NCBI GenBank assembly: GCA_049999805.1
Contig: JBNGIO010006150.1
Span: 1-64,000 of the forward strand
DNA: 64,000 nt
Direction: 5' to 3'
From: Folioceros fuciformis
Taxonomy: Eukaryota > Anthocerotophyta > Anthocerotopsida > Anthocerotales
Below are positions 1 through 9,473 of the stretch, piece by piece (the first letter of the stretch is position 1; each line of letters opens with the position of its first letter). The notes under the pieces are model-generated. The model saw only the letters and a program-made list of their open reading frames with translations, ran no database searches and had not been told where the DNA came from. Both the position numbers and the translations under genes were made by a program.

Positions 1-300
1 CCCACCAGGAGGGATAGCGAGCCGTCTGCGGTCAAGGGCGAAGTCCCGGGAAGAGCGCATTCAGCAACCCCAGATGCCAGAGCCGGAGCTGTCCGAGGAC
101 AGCGCAGGCCAGTGGAGGCGGCGTCGAGAATCGCTCGGCCGATGGCAACCACGGGACAGGGCGCTCATTTCTGGCCACAGAACTCACAGGATGAAGATAA
201 CACACATGCGGATGTAAGGCCCGGCAGGCGCCCACAACGCACGAATGCAGGTACGATACGGAGGTCTTCTCCATCCAATTGGAAGGTATCCCTTATCTAG
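1..300 (+). repeat. partial copy of the Gypsy leader/gag region
   Basis: Bases 1 to about 160 repeat bases 4937 to about 5090 with only scattered substitutions (for example gggatagcga against gggatcgcga). This is the 5' coding leader of the Gypsy element further right. After about base 160 the similarity fades and no coding family is recognised up to 300. The window therefore opens inside a second, shorter copy of the same element family, in the same orientation. Confidence 0.75.
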
Positions 301-1760
301 GGCTATTGATCAATTTGTACCTACAACTTATCGTTAGACTATTACATATTCTGATTGGGAAAATTGGAAAATTATTATTAAAAATTTACTATTAAATCAG
401 AATTGGACTCACTTGTTAACAAGACTTGGACTCTCACCACTTTACCTCTAGACAGAAAATTAGTGGGCTCGAAATGGACATTTAAGATCAAGCAAAACGG
501 GCCATCGCTGCATAGAGAGGTATAAGGCGAGGTTAGTAGCTAAGGGCTATTCTCAACCTGGTACTCAAGATTACATCACTTAGGATTCTTATAGTATTAG
601 CGTCTCACCATGATTATGAGCTCATGAACTAGATATAAAAACCGCCTTCTTTTATGGCGACCTACAACACACTATGGAGATTCCCGAGGGGATTAAGGTC
701 AACAGACGACTATATAATGCATGCAAATTATTGAAAGCCCTTTATGGACTCAAACAAAACGCTATGGAGTGTACTCTAAGTTAGATGAAACCTTAAAGGC
801 CTTAGGGTTCACCAAACTAAACTTTGTTAGCAACATTTATATTAGAAAATCAGATGGCCGTTTTATTCTACTTGCTATATATGTAAATGATATTGTTCTA
901 ATGTCTAACTCCAAATCCATGCTAGAAGAGACTACTAGGTCAATGCTTTCAAACAAGTTTTGCTATGACCACTTGCAGGGATTTATCTTATTGTTTAGGC
1001 ATTCAAATAGTTGGACACAAAGAATCTAGAACTATATTTATAGATCAATCCAAATACACTCAAGAAATTCTAACTAAGTACAAGATGCAAGACTCTAAGC
1101 CTATATCCACACCAATGGAAGTTAACCTTAAGCTGATTAAGGAGCATAGACCATTCCTTGCTTTTCCAGTGGGAGCACTCTCTCAGTTTTTATATCTTCC
1201 ACACAAGAACATTGGAAGGCTATCAAGCGTATATTTAGATATCTTAGATCTACTTCGGATATGGGACTCTTATACCAGTCCTTTGCTAAGCAAGATGAGC
1301 ACCTTCAACTTCAAGGGTACAGTGACGCTGATTGGGCAGGGGACAAGGGTGTTAGGAAGAGCACAAGCAACTATGTGTCAAGTGCTCAGATGCATAGCCA
1401 CAAGCTGGAGCAGCAAGCGACAACAAGTGATTGTTTTAAGCTCCACGGAAGCAGAATATTGCCCCTTGACACATGCTTGCAAAGAAGGATTGTGGCAACT
1501 CTTACAACTATCGGAATATAGAGAAGCTCAATATCTTCCAAGACCCCTTTACTGCGACAACCGGGGAGCTATCTCACTTACCTACAGCCCTAAGTACCAT
1601 GCGCGTACCAAAGACATAGAGGTACAATTTCATTTCAGTGAAGGCAGAAAATTTGAAGTCCTATATTGGCCTTTGAAGTCCTATATTGGTCGACTAAACA
1701 AATGAAAGCTGATATCCTTACCAAAGCCCTCACCTCGGCCAAACACCAGCAACACTAGTG
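301..1760 (+). mobile_element. degenerate Ty1/Copia retrotransposon pol fragment (RT and RNase H)
   Basis: Translation in shifting frames gives Copia reverse transcriptase pieces (KALYGLKQ-like at about 730-760, a YVND version of the catalytic YVDD box at about 880-895). Copia RNase H pieces follow: SDADWAGD at about 1320, SSTEAEY at about 1440, a CDN motif at about 1555, and the terminal motif KADILTKAL at about 1704-1730. Stops and frameshifts break every domain, and gag, protease and integrase are absent. A 20-bp tandem duplication (1652-1671 and 1672-1691) interrupts the RNase H frame. It is a dead relic. Confidence 0.88.
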
Positions 1761-1844
1761 GGCTTAAGAAGATTATATCAAATCTCTTTTTATAATAATT
1801 AATATTTATATATTCTAAATATAAGTCCTAAGTCTAATGCTAGT

Positions 1845-2055
1845 TCACTAAGTGGGAGTATTAGAATAATAATATCCCACCATTAGTTAGTATACGGTTC
1901 ACGTGATATGAAGCCACATGCTGCTAAGCGGTTGCGTTTGATTCTCTTGCTTGCACAGCGATCGGTCGAAAATGCATCGAAACATTTCCGTAAGGATCCC
2001 CCTGTGTTTTCGGCGGCCGCCACCCTTTTTGGTGGATGCCTGTGATGTGATGTGA
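1845..2055 (+). repeat. possible remnant of the Copia polypurine tract and 3' LTR start
   Basis: A purine-rich agtgggagta (1851-1860) lies directly after the Copia pol relic and is followed by an AT-rich tract starting ttagaataat. This is the arrangement expected of a Copia polypurine tract and LTR start. No matching 5' LTR exists in the window, so the LTR end cannot be fixed. The remainder up to the GTPase gene shows nothing else. Confidence 0.35.
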
Positions 2056-2059
2056 TTAT

Positions 2060-3782
2060 CTAAAGCTCTCCCACCGCGGCCATCGCTCGCACAACTGACG
2101 CTACCGTGGCCACCAGTCCCGTCACCGCCACTCCCGCTTGAACAAGGGCCCCACCGATCGTGGATCCTTTTCCCAAATACTGAGCCACCTCGGTAACAGG
2201 AACCCGATGGTGTTCCGCCAGCTCTCGGACTTCTGGGGACTCGAGGGCTTGTTCCTCCGAGTGGTAGGTGTTGTTGTAACTCCCGCCTGCCTTGGGATTG
2301 TACACATCAAGATAGCTGCCGCTCCTGCAACATTTGAGAACTCATCATTCGAAAAACTTTGAGCACACAAAGCATGCGTGCGTGCCATCCCTGCTAGAGC
2401 TGCAACGTTGGGTAAATACAAATTTGCAGGGGAAGCAGCACATCTCGCAAGCAGACCCATGGAGTTGTTGATTCCGGCCGGTTTACGAGCACCTACCGTT
2501 CACGGAAGAAGACAAAATTGGTCAACAGCTCTTGGATCGATTCCTTGTTTGCCTCTTTTCCGTCCGCCAAGCCCTTCTCCAAGAAGTCCCAGATGCCCAA
2601 CGTCCGCAGCGACTCATTGAACTCTTCGATGGGGAATGTTTTGCACATGTCGACATACTCCCCCTCCGTCAGGTCGCTCCAGGTGCCCGGGAGCTTGCGT
2701 CGCACAAACAGAATGCTTGCGGCGCTTACCATGGTGAAGGACAACACCAGCCTCGTGAACCGTGTTCCGGACACCTCCTGGGGGATCCACGAAAACCACG
2801 AGTCATTGGACGGTAGCACATGCTTGAGGAGGGTTTCGCAAATGCTCCGGACCTCCTCCGACCCCCACAGAACATCGCTGAAAGCCGTGGGAACATCCCA
2901 GATCTTGCAGATCAGGTCTCTGCGAGATTTCAGCAACTCTTCCTCCATCATTTCCTTCCTCCCCGTGAGGAATGCGAAGGTGTATTTGACAGTGTTGCGG
3001 AACATGCCGAGCACGATCACATTCGCCGTTGCGCGCAATTTGGCACTCACATCGACGGCCTGGGCTGCAGCCCATGTGAGCTTCTGCTTCTCCTCCAACC
3101 CGGCCAGGGTGTGGTCGGACAGCTTCTTCAATGCCACCTTCTGCTCTACAACCTCCTCGTCACAGTACTCCTCTCCCGCCTTACCCGACTTCACGTTACC
3201 CAATTTGATGATGTTACGCTTCAGCTCCTCCTTTCCGACGACGCCGCCCAGGAATTCGTCCAGATTCGCCTCAATATTCTTTCTGTACAGTCGACCCCTG
3301 GTATCTTCGTCCGTGTGGGTGACGATGAGCTGGAGATGGAAGAAGCCGCTGTACGAGCCCAGAGTCTTCATCAGCTCACCGTCGTCCATGAGGCGGTTGT
3401 CGTGTACCTGGATGAGGTACCAGATGTAGTGCACTCTCTGAAACAAGTCCTTGCGCCTTTCCCCGTCCAGAAATGTCTTGATCACAGAGAGCCTGTCTTT
3501 TTTCCCTATCTCGATGCCATCGCTGTCGTGGATGTGGAGTGGAAGTGTGGGGTGCTTCCACACCTTACGGATATCTTGCACTCCTGGTTTCCCTTTGTGG
3601 GAGGGCTCCGGACCAGCCCCGCCACCATCTTCAAAGCCCATGCATCTGGCCAATGTGCTTTTGCCTGCTCCTGACTTTCCAACCATGAGGATGCGCACCG
3701 CTCCAAACGCATTTTTGGCGTCCTCCACGCAGTCGGCGATGGACAGAAACTCTTGCTTCAAGCGTCCTTCGACATGGGCCAT
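2060..3782 (-). CDS. AIG1/Toc34-like P-loop GTPase with hydrophobic C-terminus
   Basis: Two exons on the minus strand: 3782-2497 and 2324-2060. The 172-bp GT-AG intron joins in phase (GAA-CG/G) and gives 516 residues. The N-terminal G domain has a P-loop GKSGAGKS at about residues 35-42, a DSDG switch-II motif at about 86-89, and THTD at about 155-158 in place of NKxD, as in AIG1/Toc-type GTPases. A helical middle region contains a hydrophobic stretch at about 240-260. The last exon ends in a glycine/alanine-rich hydrophobic segment that could sit in a membrane. I chose the ATG at 3782 because the frame stays open upstream only through likely 5' UTR, past a TATA-like box at 4015-4022. The exact subfamily and function are unknown to me. 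Confidence 0.72.
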
Positions 3783-4014
3783 CTTGCTTGAATCGTGAGA
3801 TCTAGAGCTCTGTCCGATCCTCCCAGCTTCGAAGTTTGGGGCTACTTGTGGAAGAGTCGCTCCCTTCAATAAATTTATTGAAATCCACTTGCGTTGACAG
3901 AGATTGGGCATTGGGTGTAAAGTAAGCTTGAAGTCTCGTGCAAGCAAAGCAGTCTCCAGTCTCGTGCAGTTGCAGGCTCGTGCCCTGGAAGGTTCCTGCT
4001 CAAAGTGATGGATG

Positions 4015-4022
4015 TTTAAATA
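4015..4022 (-). promoter_or_regulatory. TATA-like box upstream of the GTPase gene
   Basis: Read on the minus strand this is TATTTAAA, about 235 bp upstream of the chosen ATG. It is the only good TATA-like element before the gene. Function is inferred from position. Confidence 0.35.
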
Positions 4023-4319
4023 ATGAGTCGCTGCCGCTAGTAGATAGTGGCCTCGTGGTGGCGTAGCGAGTGGCCTAGTGGGACCTTCCAACAACGAGAT
4101 GGAAGAATCAGTGAAGAAGCATGTTGGACAGTGCATTGTGTGTCAAGCAGAAAAAGCGGAACATGACAGACCTCGAGGATTGTGAAACAGGACGACGAGT
4201 TGACTCCTTGCGTCCATCAGTTAAAAGGTCACGTGGCAACGAAGCTGCCCTAGCCGACAGGAACACGGCAGCGGGAACCTCACCAAGTTCAGACGCGTTT
4301 GAAGAACGAAGTATAGTTT

Positions 4320-4611
4320 ATCCATATCTATCGGAATTAAGCAAGGATAAATAGGTATGATGAATAAGTAAGACGGGGTTAAGTACAAAACCGAATCTTA
4401 ACACTAAGACTAACCATCCTTAGGCTATAGGTTAACTTAACCCGAGATACCAAGCACTGAAACAAACTATGGTTGAGGGCGCCCTTCTTGGCGGGAAATG
4501 CCTCGCTCCTTTACGAATGAGTTCATGAAATGTTACAGGGGCCTTTGCCTGACGATCTACGCATACGGCCTACGATCTAGAGCCGTGTCGCTGCATCTTT
4601 GGTATCGGAGC
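4320..4611 (+). mobile_element. Gypsy 5' LTR end and primer-binding site
   Basis: tggtatcggagc at 4600-4611 matches the plant initiator-methionine tRNA primer-binding site TGGTATCAGAGC with one mismatch. It is preceded by ...gctgca, a typical LTR end, at about 4590-4595. The gag reading frame follows, so the left LTR should lie to the left of this point. Its start could not be fixed because no second LTR is present. Confidence 0.55.
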
Positions 4612-4793
4612 CGATCCGTGATCTAACGTTGCCAGAATCAGAAGGTGGGAACGTGTAGACCGGCTGCGATCCTAGTTGCCCGACATGCTGAGAAACAAAG
4701 GAAGGTGCCCAGCGTAAGGGGGAGAAGACATCGGGCAAGCCCAGAGGAGATCACGACAGGTTCAATCACGAGCTCCGGGTCCTCAGGTTCCGG

Positions 4794-6950
4794 GTGGGAC
4801 AGAGCGAAGAACTCCCGAGGGAGCTACGGTCAGTGAATCCACCACAAGGAGGACGGGAAAATCTGGAGGCCATGAGCGAGTACCTGCCAGCCCACGCAGT
4901 CTCGCAGGCCCTTTCCAGCGAAAGTGAGGAGGACCGCCCACCAGGAGGGATCGCGAGCCGTCTGCGGTCAAGGGTGAAGTCCCGGGATGAGCGCATCCAG
5001 CAACCCCAGATGCCAGAGCCAGAGCTGTCCGAGGACAGCGCAGGCCAGTGGAGGCGGCGTCGAGAATTGCCCGGCCGATGGCAACCACGAGGCCAAGCGA
5101 GGGAGTCGCGTCTGACCCCTGTCGAGGAGGCACCGGAGCGGGACACGGACATTGCAGACTACGCCAGCGAGCCTGTAGCCCGGAACAAGGGTCGACCCAG
5201 TAAGCGGGGCACCCTCACTGGAATGCGGCCGACCACCACACAAAGACCGGCTAGGTTAGTAGGGGAGCAGGAGGGCAATGTGCCGGGAGGACCCTTACAG
5301 CAGTTGGCAGACCGGACAATGAGTGTGGAACGCACCTGTGAGGAGTTGCGCCATGTCCTGTCGCGACAGGACCAACAACTGGGGAAAGTGGAATCGTCGC
5401 TGGCCCGGGTCGAATCGCAGGTGGGGGAGGGACAAGCTCGACTGGAGAGGCAGCTCAAAGTTGTGCTCCAGTCCGTGGAATAGTCCCTGTCTCCCACGCC
5501 GAGTCCACCAGCTCCCCAGCCTGGAGGATCTCGTCGTCCTGCGACACCCGTTGAAGGTACCCAACACTCAGCTCAGGAGCAACAACCCGCCCCAGCTCAC
5601 AACGGAGAGACACAACGGAGAGACAGGCGGAGGGGTAAGGGTTTCACCTATACCTCCCAGTAGCCGTGAGTTACGTGTCGAGGAGGGAGAAATGAAGAGA
5701 CTTGCAGTCGAGCTTACCCATGCAGAGAAGGAGAACAAGGAGATTAAGGCCATGGACAAACGACTGCAACTCATGCGATACGAATTTTGGGAGAAGCAAA
5801 GAGGCAAAGTGGGCGAAGAATCACTTGGAGGAGACGAGCAAATGTTCAAGCCTAAGCCACAGTCGGACAGGGAGCTACAACGCAAAATAAAAACGACCAT
5901 GTTCGACGGCCAAACCAAGGATGCCCAGCGTGTGTACGATTGGCTCGACAAAATGGATAAATACCTTGCTGCGAGTGAGAAGGATGACCTCCAGAAAATC
6001 CAATCTCGTGTGATGTCGTTGGACGGGCACGCGTATCGTTGGTGGTGACAGCGGGAGAAGAAAGTGGACCTCGGCATGGAATCTCCAGTGTATTCGTGGG
6101 CAGTGTTCCGTCACCTCTTCTTGGAGCAATTTCTCCCTGTCAATTACAGGAAGGAATTGTACCATCAGTTCCGAAAAATCTACCAACAAGGCACTGTACA
6201 GGAATACTGCGACAAGTTTCTCTAGCTCACCCTTGACATGCCGAGACTCGACGAGGAGCAGAAGATTGAAAAGTTTATTGATGGCCTGAAGTTTGAAATG
6301 CGAGCAGACGTCAACCAGACCAACCCTAACACCTTGGGGGAGGCTATGCGCGATGCTATCAACTACGGCACAAACAAATACAAGCGCCTCGCACCAAGAG
6401 GCCCTTCCAAGCCGAAGTGGGGTAAGTCAGCTAACACTGCTGAGAAGAAACCCACTTTTAAAATTTTGACAGAGGCAGAGAAGGCGAAGTACACTAGCAA
6501 GAGAATGTGCTTCACCTGTCGAGGCTTAGATCATGGTTCGAAGAGTTGCCCCTTCCGACGGGACATCATCGCCTGGTTGAAGGAGACTGGCAAGAAAACC
6601 CGTGGAAGTGCCCCTGTCACAGCCCCTGCAAAAACCAATCACTCAGTCACGCTGGCAGAAGTAACGGAGCCAGCGTTGAGTCAGTATTCCACTATAGTCA
6701 CAGCACTGGATGGCAGAGATACCCGCAAGGAGCAGTGGACAAAAGCGGAAATCACGTTCCCAGGCGGGTACAAAGAAGGGTGTCAAAGGCTTGCACCTCT
6801 GTGCCTCGATCCGGGCGAAGAATATTCGGATGAGTATGATGCAGTTAGGGGTTCCGTACAAGGCAGCCTGGTGCCCATGGGCACTGTGTGCAAACTGGCT
6901 TTCACCCATGCTGATGATCAGGCTGATGCCCCCGTATCTGGGGTCACCAA
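4794..6950 (+). mobile_element. Ty3/Gypsy retrotransposon gag region, truncated and interrupted
   Basis: An N-terminal basic, proline-rich region with a coiled-coil-like segment ends at a stop at 5483. A second frame (about 5640-6048, continuing at 6049-7029) contains the retrotransposon gag fold (FLEQFLPVNYR at about 6118-6150, FIDGLKFEM at about 6271-6300). A CCHC zinc knuckle follows (CFTCRGLDHGSKSCP, about 6508-6555, C-x2-C-x4-H-x4-C). In-frame stops at about 6046 (TGA) and about 6223 (TAG) break gag. Protease, RT, RNase H, integrase and the right LTR are missing. The element ends abruptly at about 6950 against the 3' end of the neighbouring minus-strand gene. Confidence 0.82.
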
Positions 6951-7954
6951 GTTGACGTTGGGTATCGGGAGCAGCGAGGGGCCAGCCCTGCAGCAACCAG
7001 GTCTTCCAACGCAAATCCAAGAGACTTGAAGACGGTTATCTCTTGACCTGACTGCATACCAGGCTTCAAGATCTGGCACAGATCTGCCAATGTCCCCTTG
7101 ACGTGGTCGAGAGATATGGCGAAATCCCTGATGGACTGGTCCAGCTCGCGAGCATCACTCACAGGTGCAAGAGTATCCACAAACACGGTCCCGAGCCGGA
7201 GTGCCTCATCGTCACACTCCCGCATGGACGGCGTGAAGGACCCGACCAGATCCAGACGAGCTCCCGGCTTCAACCAGGCTCCTCGCACAAGAGCCTCCTT
7301 CGACAAGGTTGCGCAGCTGACGACATCGGCGGCCCTGACTGCAGCCTCCAGATCGACTTGCACCTCGAGGTCCACGTGCAGGCTGGCTTCCTGAAGACTG
7401 TCAACTAGCCACGCAGCCCGGGGGTGTGTCCGATTCCGCACTATCACCCTCTTCAAGTTAGGGTTTGCGATCAGATGCGCTTTGATGAGGTGCGGAGCTA
7501 GCGCACATTCTCCCACCATAGCCAGTACTCTGGCGTTTTTCCTCGCCAAGTATCTGGCTGCCGAGGCAGATGCGCTGGCTGTCCTCCACAGCGTCAGCTC
7601 GCCTCCGTCTACGCAGGCCAGCGGCAGCCCCGTCTCTCGGCTTGACAGAGTGTACACTCCTGCCACGGCTGGGAGTCCTTTTGTGCCGTTGTCTGGGAAC
7701 ACAGTAACCATCTTGACACCAAGGTAGGATCCATGGGAGCAGGAGGAAGAAGAAGACGAAGGATCGCCTTGAAACCAGGCAGGCATGAGCAGAAGTGTGC
7801 CTGAGCTGCTCCCATCCTCTTGTGCAACAGGATGGTGATGCCTGTTCGGCACACTGAACTCGTTGATACGGCCAAAAACATCCTGAAGCTCGTCGATCAG
7901 GGATGAATAGCTTAGCTTAGACAGGGATGAATACCTCTCAGTTGGGAACTCCAC
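6944..7954 (-). CDS. ornithine cyclodeaminase/mu-crystallin family ketimine reductase (SARD4-like)
   Basis: A single open frame of 336 codons matches the ornithine cyclodeaminase/mu-crystallin fold. It has an N-terminal substrate half with RHHHP and LLLMPAW, a Rossmann segment (RVIVRNRT, about residues 170-177), ADVVSCAT, and the C-terminal ITVFKSLGFALEDLVAA block. Plant members such as SARD4 reduce the cyclic ketimine intermediate to pipecolate in systemic immunity; that role here is inference. Two oddities. There is no in-frame ATG at the 5' end: the frame opens at a GTG at 7954 and a stop lies about 45 bp further up, so a small upstream exon is likely. The last about 12 residues leave the family pattern exactly where truncated Gypsy sequence abuts. 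Confidence 0.85.
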   Translation of the reverse strand: MEFPTERYSSLSKLSYSSLIDELQDVFGRINEFSVPNRHHHPVAQEDGSSSGTLLLMPAWFQGDPSSSSSSCSHGSYLGVKMVTVFPDNGTKGLPAVAGVYTLSSRETGLPLACVDGGELTLWRTASASASAARYLARKNARVLAMVGECALAPHLIKAHLIANPNLKRVIVRNRTHPRAAWLVDSLQEASLHVDLEVQVDLEAAVRAADVVSCATLSKEALVRGAWLKPGARLDLVGSFTPSMRECDDEALRLGTVFVDTLAPVSDARELDQSIRDFAISLDHVKGTLADLCQILKPGMQSGQEITVFKSLGFALEDLVAAGLAPRCSRYPTSTW

Positions 7955-9473
7955 AGCATAATCATACGCTCCATGGCAAGCAACATGCCGTGTGCATCAG
8001 GGCTGTGCTTGACCTTGTCCAAAGTCGAGCAAGGTATCCAACACTCCTCTCGATCCACTACACGCAACACACCTACTGTGCATAGTGGGTGTTGATTTCG
8101 CGGTCGTTGAAGAGAATCATGAAATCATCAATTCTATAAAAACACGAGCCGCTTAAAAAGTAGTCCTCGTAATCACACTGCCGCCCAGAGAAAGCGCATG
8201 CGTTGAATGCATGTAAAGTGCAAAACAGAAACATCCTATGCTCTACGCACAGACCAAGTCATGTAGCGACAAGCTCCTTGAAGTCTATGCACAGACCAAG
8301 ACATGTAGCGACAAGCTCCTTGGAGGACTCCATCTCCATGATTCAGCCTCCCTTTGCCTCCATCTCCACCACCAACATAAAGTACCCATAAGATATACAT
8401 GCCGGACAAACCTGTAGAACGAAGATACAAGCAAACTCCATATTGGGTACTTGGATCATCAACTGCACAACAAATATCTGAAATATCACTAGCGAGTTGA
8501 ATCGCAGAAGCTACTGCGCAGTGTAATCCTACAAGCTACAGTTGAATCCTAGAAGCGCTGCAGTTAACTGGGCTTTGCCGACGGTGAAAATGTATGTGGC
8601 CTAGCTATGGTCGATCCTCTCCACCGCAGCCTGACAGTTCTGTCTTTCCACCTTGCAACCTTCAGCATCGATACCTCGTACACAACGAATGCAGACACAT
8701 ATGATGATATCAGAAGTTCAACTTCCTGCTCACGAAAAAACAAATTCACCCATACGGGAAAAAGTACAGCAGGTGTCCGTGCCAGTGGGGAATAACGGCT
8801 CCGTGCCCCTCGGGCAGCTCGACCTGCATGGCATGGAAGCTGGTCAGCTGGATTGTGTGTCCGGCAGTTAAAGTTTGCCCGGTAAATCCAGCGCAAAAGA
8901 TGCTTTTGCAGCAACCTTACGGAAAGAGGAGAATATAAAGCACTCCGGCAACGTGGTTGTGGACAGTTTGGTGAAGCCCATGGCTTTGGGCCCGCCATGT
9001 CATGACCTCGGCATGGATTTGGGGCCTCGGGGCCTGGCCTCGGGTTTGGGGGTCCACTAGCTTTGACCAGTAGCAGGCTGCAGCTGCTTTCCACTTCTCG
9101 GCAGCTGAAAATCTTCTTCGCAAAGGTCTGACGCTCCTCAGCGTTAGCAAAGTGCAATCAATAATTTGCACGAGCTCTGGGTTGTGATGACGATGGTCAC
9201 ATTGCTCTTGTTGCAGTTTGGCAGGTGGTGGGTAGAACAAGGTGCTGGATTTCATGGTCTGCCTGATGATATGTGCCAAGTTCACGCTCCCCAAAGCTTC
9301 TGCGTAATCTCGAGAAATTTCTGTCGACCGCGAGTTGCATATTCTCGTTTTTTGGGCCCAATTGCTATCAGCAGCACCATTCCCGGCGTGTGATCAATTG
9401 CACGGTGCTTGATTCCCTCTAGCCCTTACAGCCTAATACTGCTTCCTCGTCGACACACTCATTGTTGCCCAGG
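7955..9473. other. intergenic region with no supported gene
   Basis: About 1.5 kb separates two divergent genes. It holds a 42-bp tandem duplication (8243-8327) and a TATA-like tctataaaaa at about 8133 on the plus strand without a convincing downstream gene. A minus-strand open frame at 8564-9157 shows no recognisable family or splice-consistent extension. The 3' part is presumably the permease promoter and 5' UTR. Confidence 0.5.
8243..8327 (+). repeat. 42-bp tandem duplication
   Basis: Two adjacent copies (8243-8284 and 8285-8327) share the core gcacagaccaag, atgtagcgacaagctcctt, with three or four mismatches. It lies in intergenic DNA. Confidence 0.85.

Noticed and set aside
4121-4354. 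77-codon plus-strand frame at the GTPase 5' end
   Set aside because: It lies in the upstream region of the GTPase and the Gypsy LTR edge, with no family match.
8133-8142. Plus-strand TATA box with small ORF at 8207
   Set aside because: The following ATGs meet stops quickly and the apparent small frame only spans a tandem duplication.
8564-9157. 197-codon minus-strand frame
   Set aside because: No recognisable domain, composition shifts along its length, and overlapping frames on both strands are equally open.
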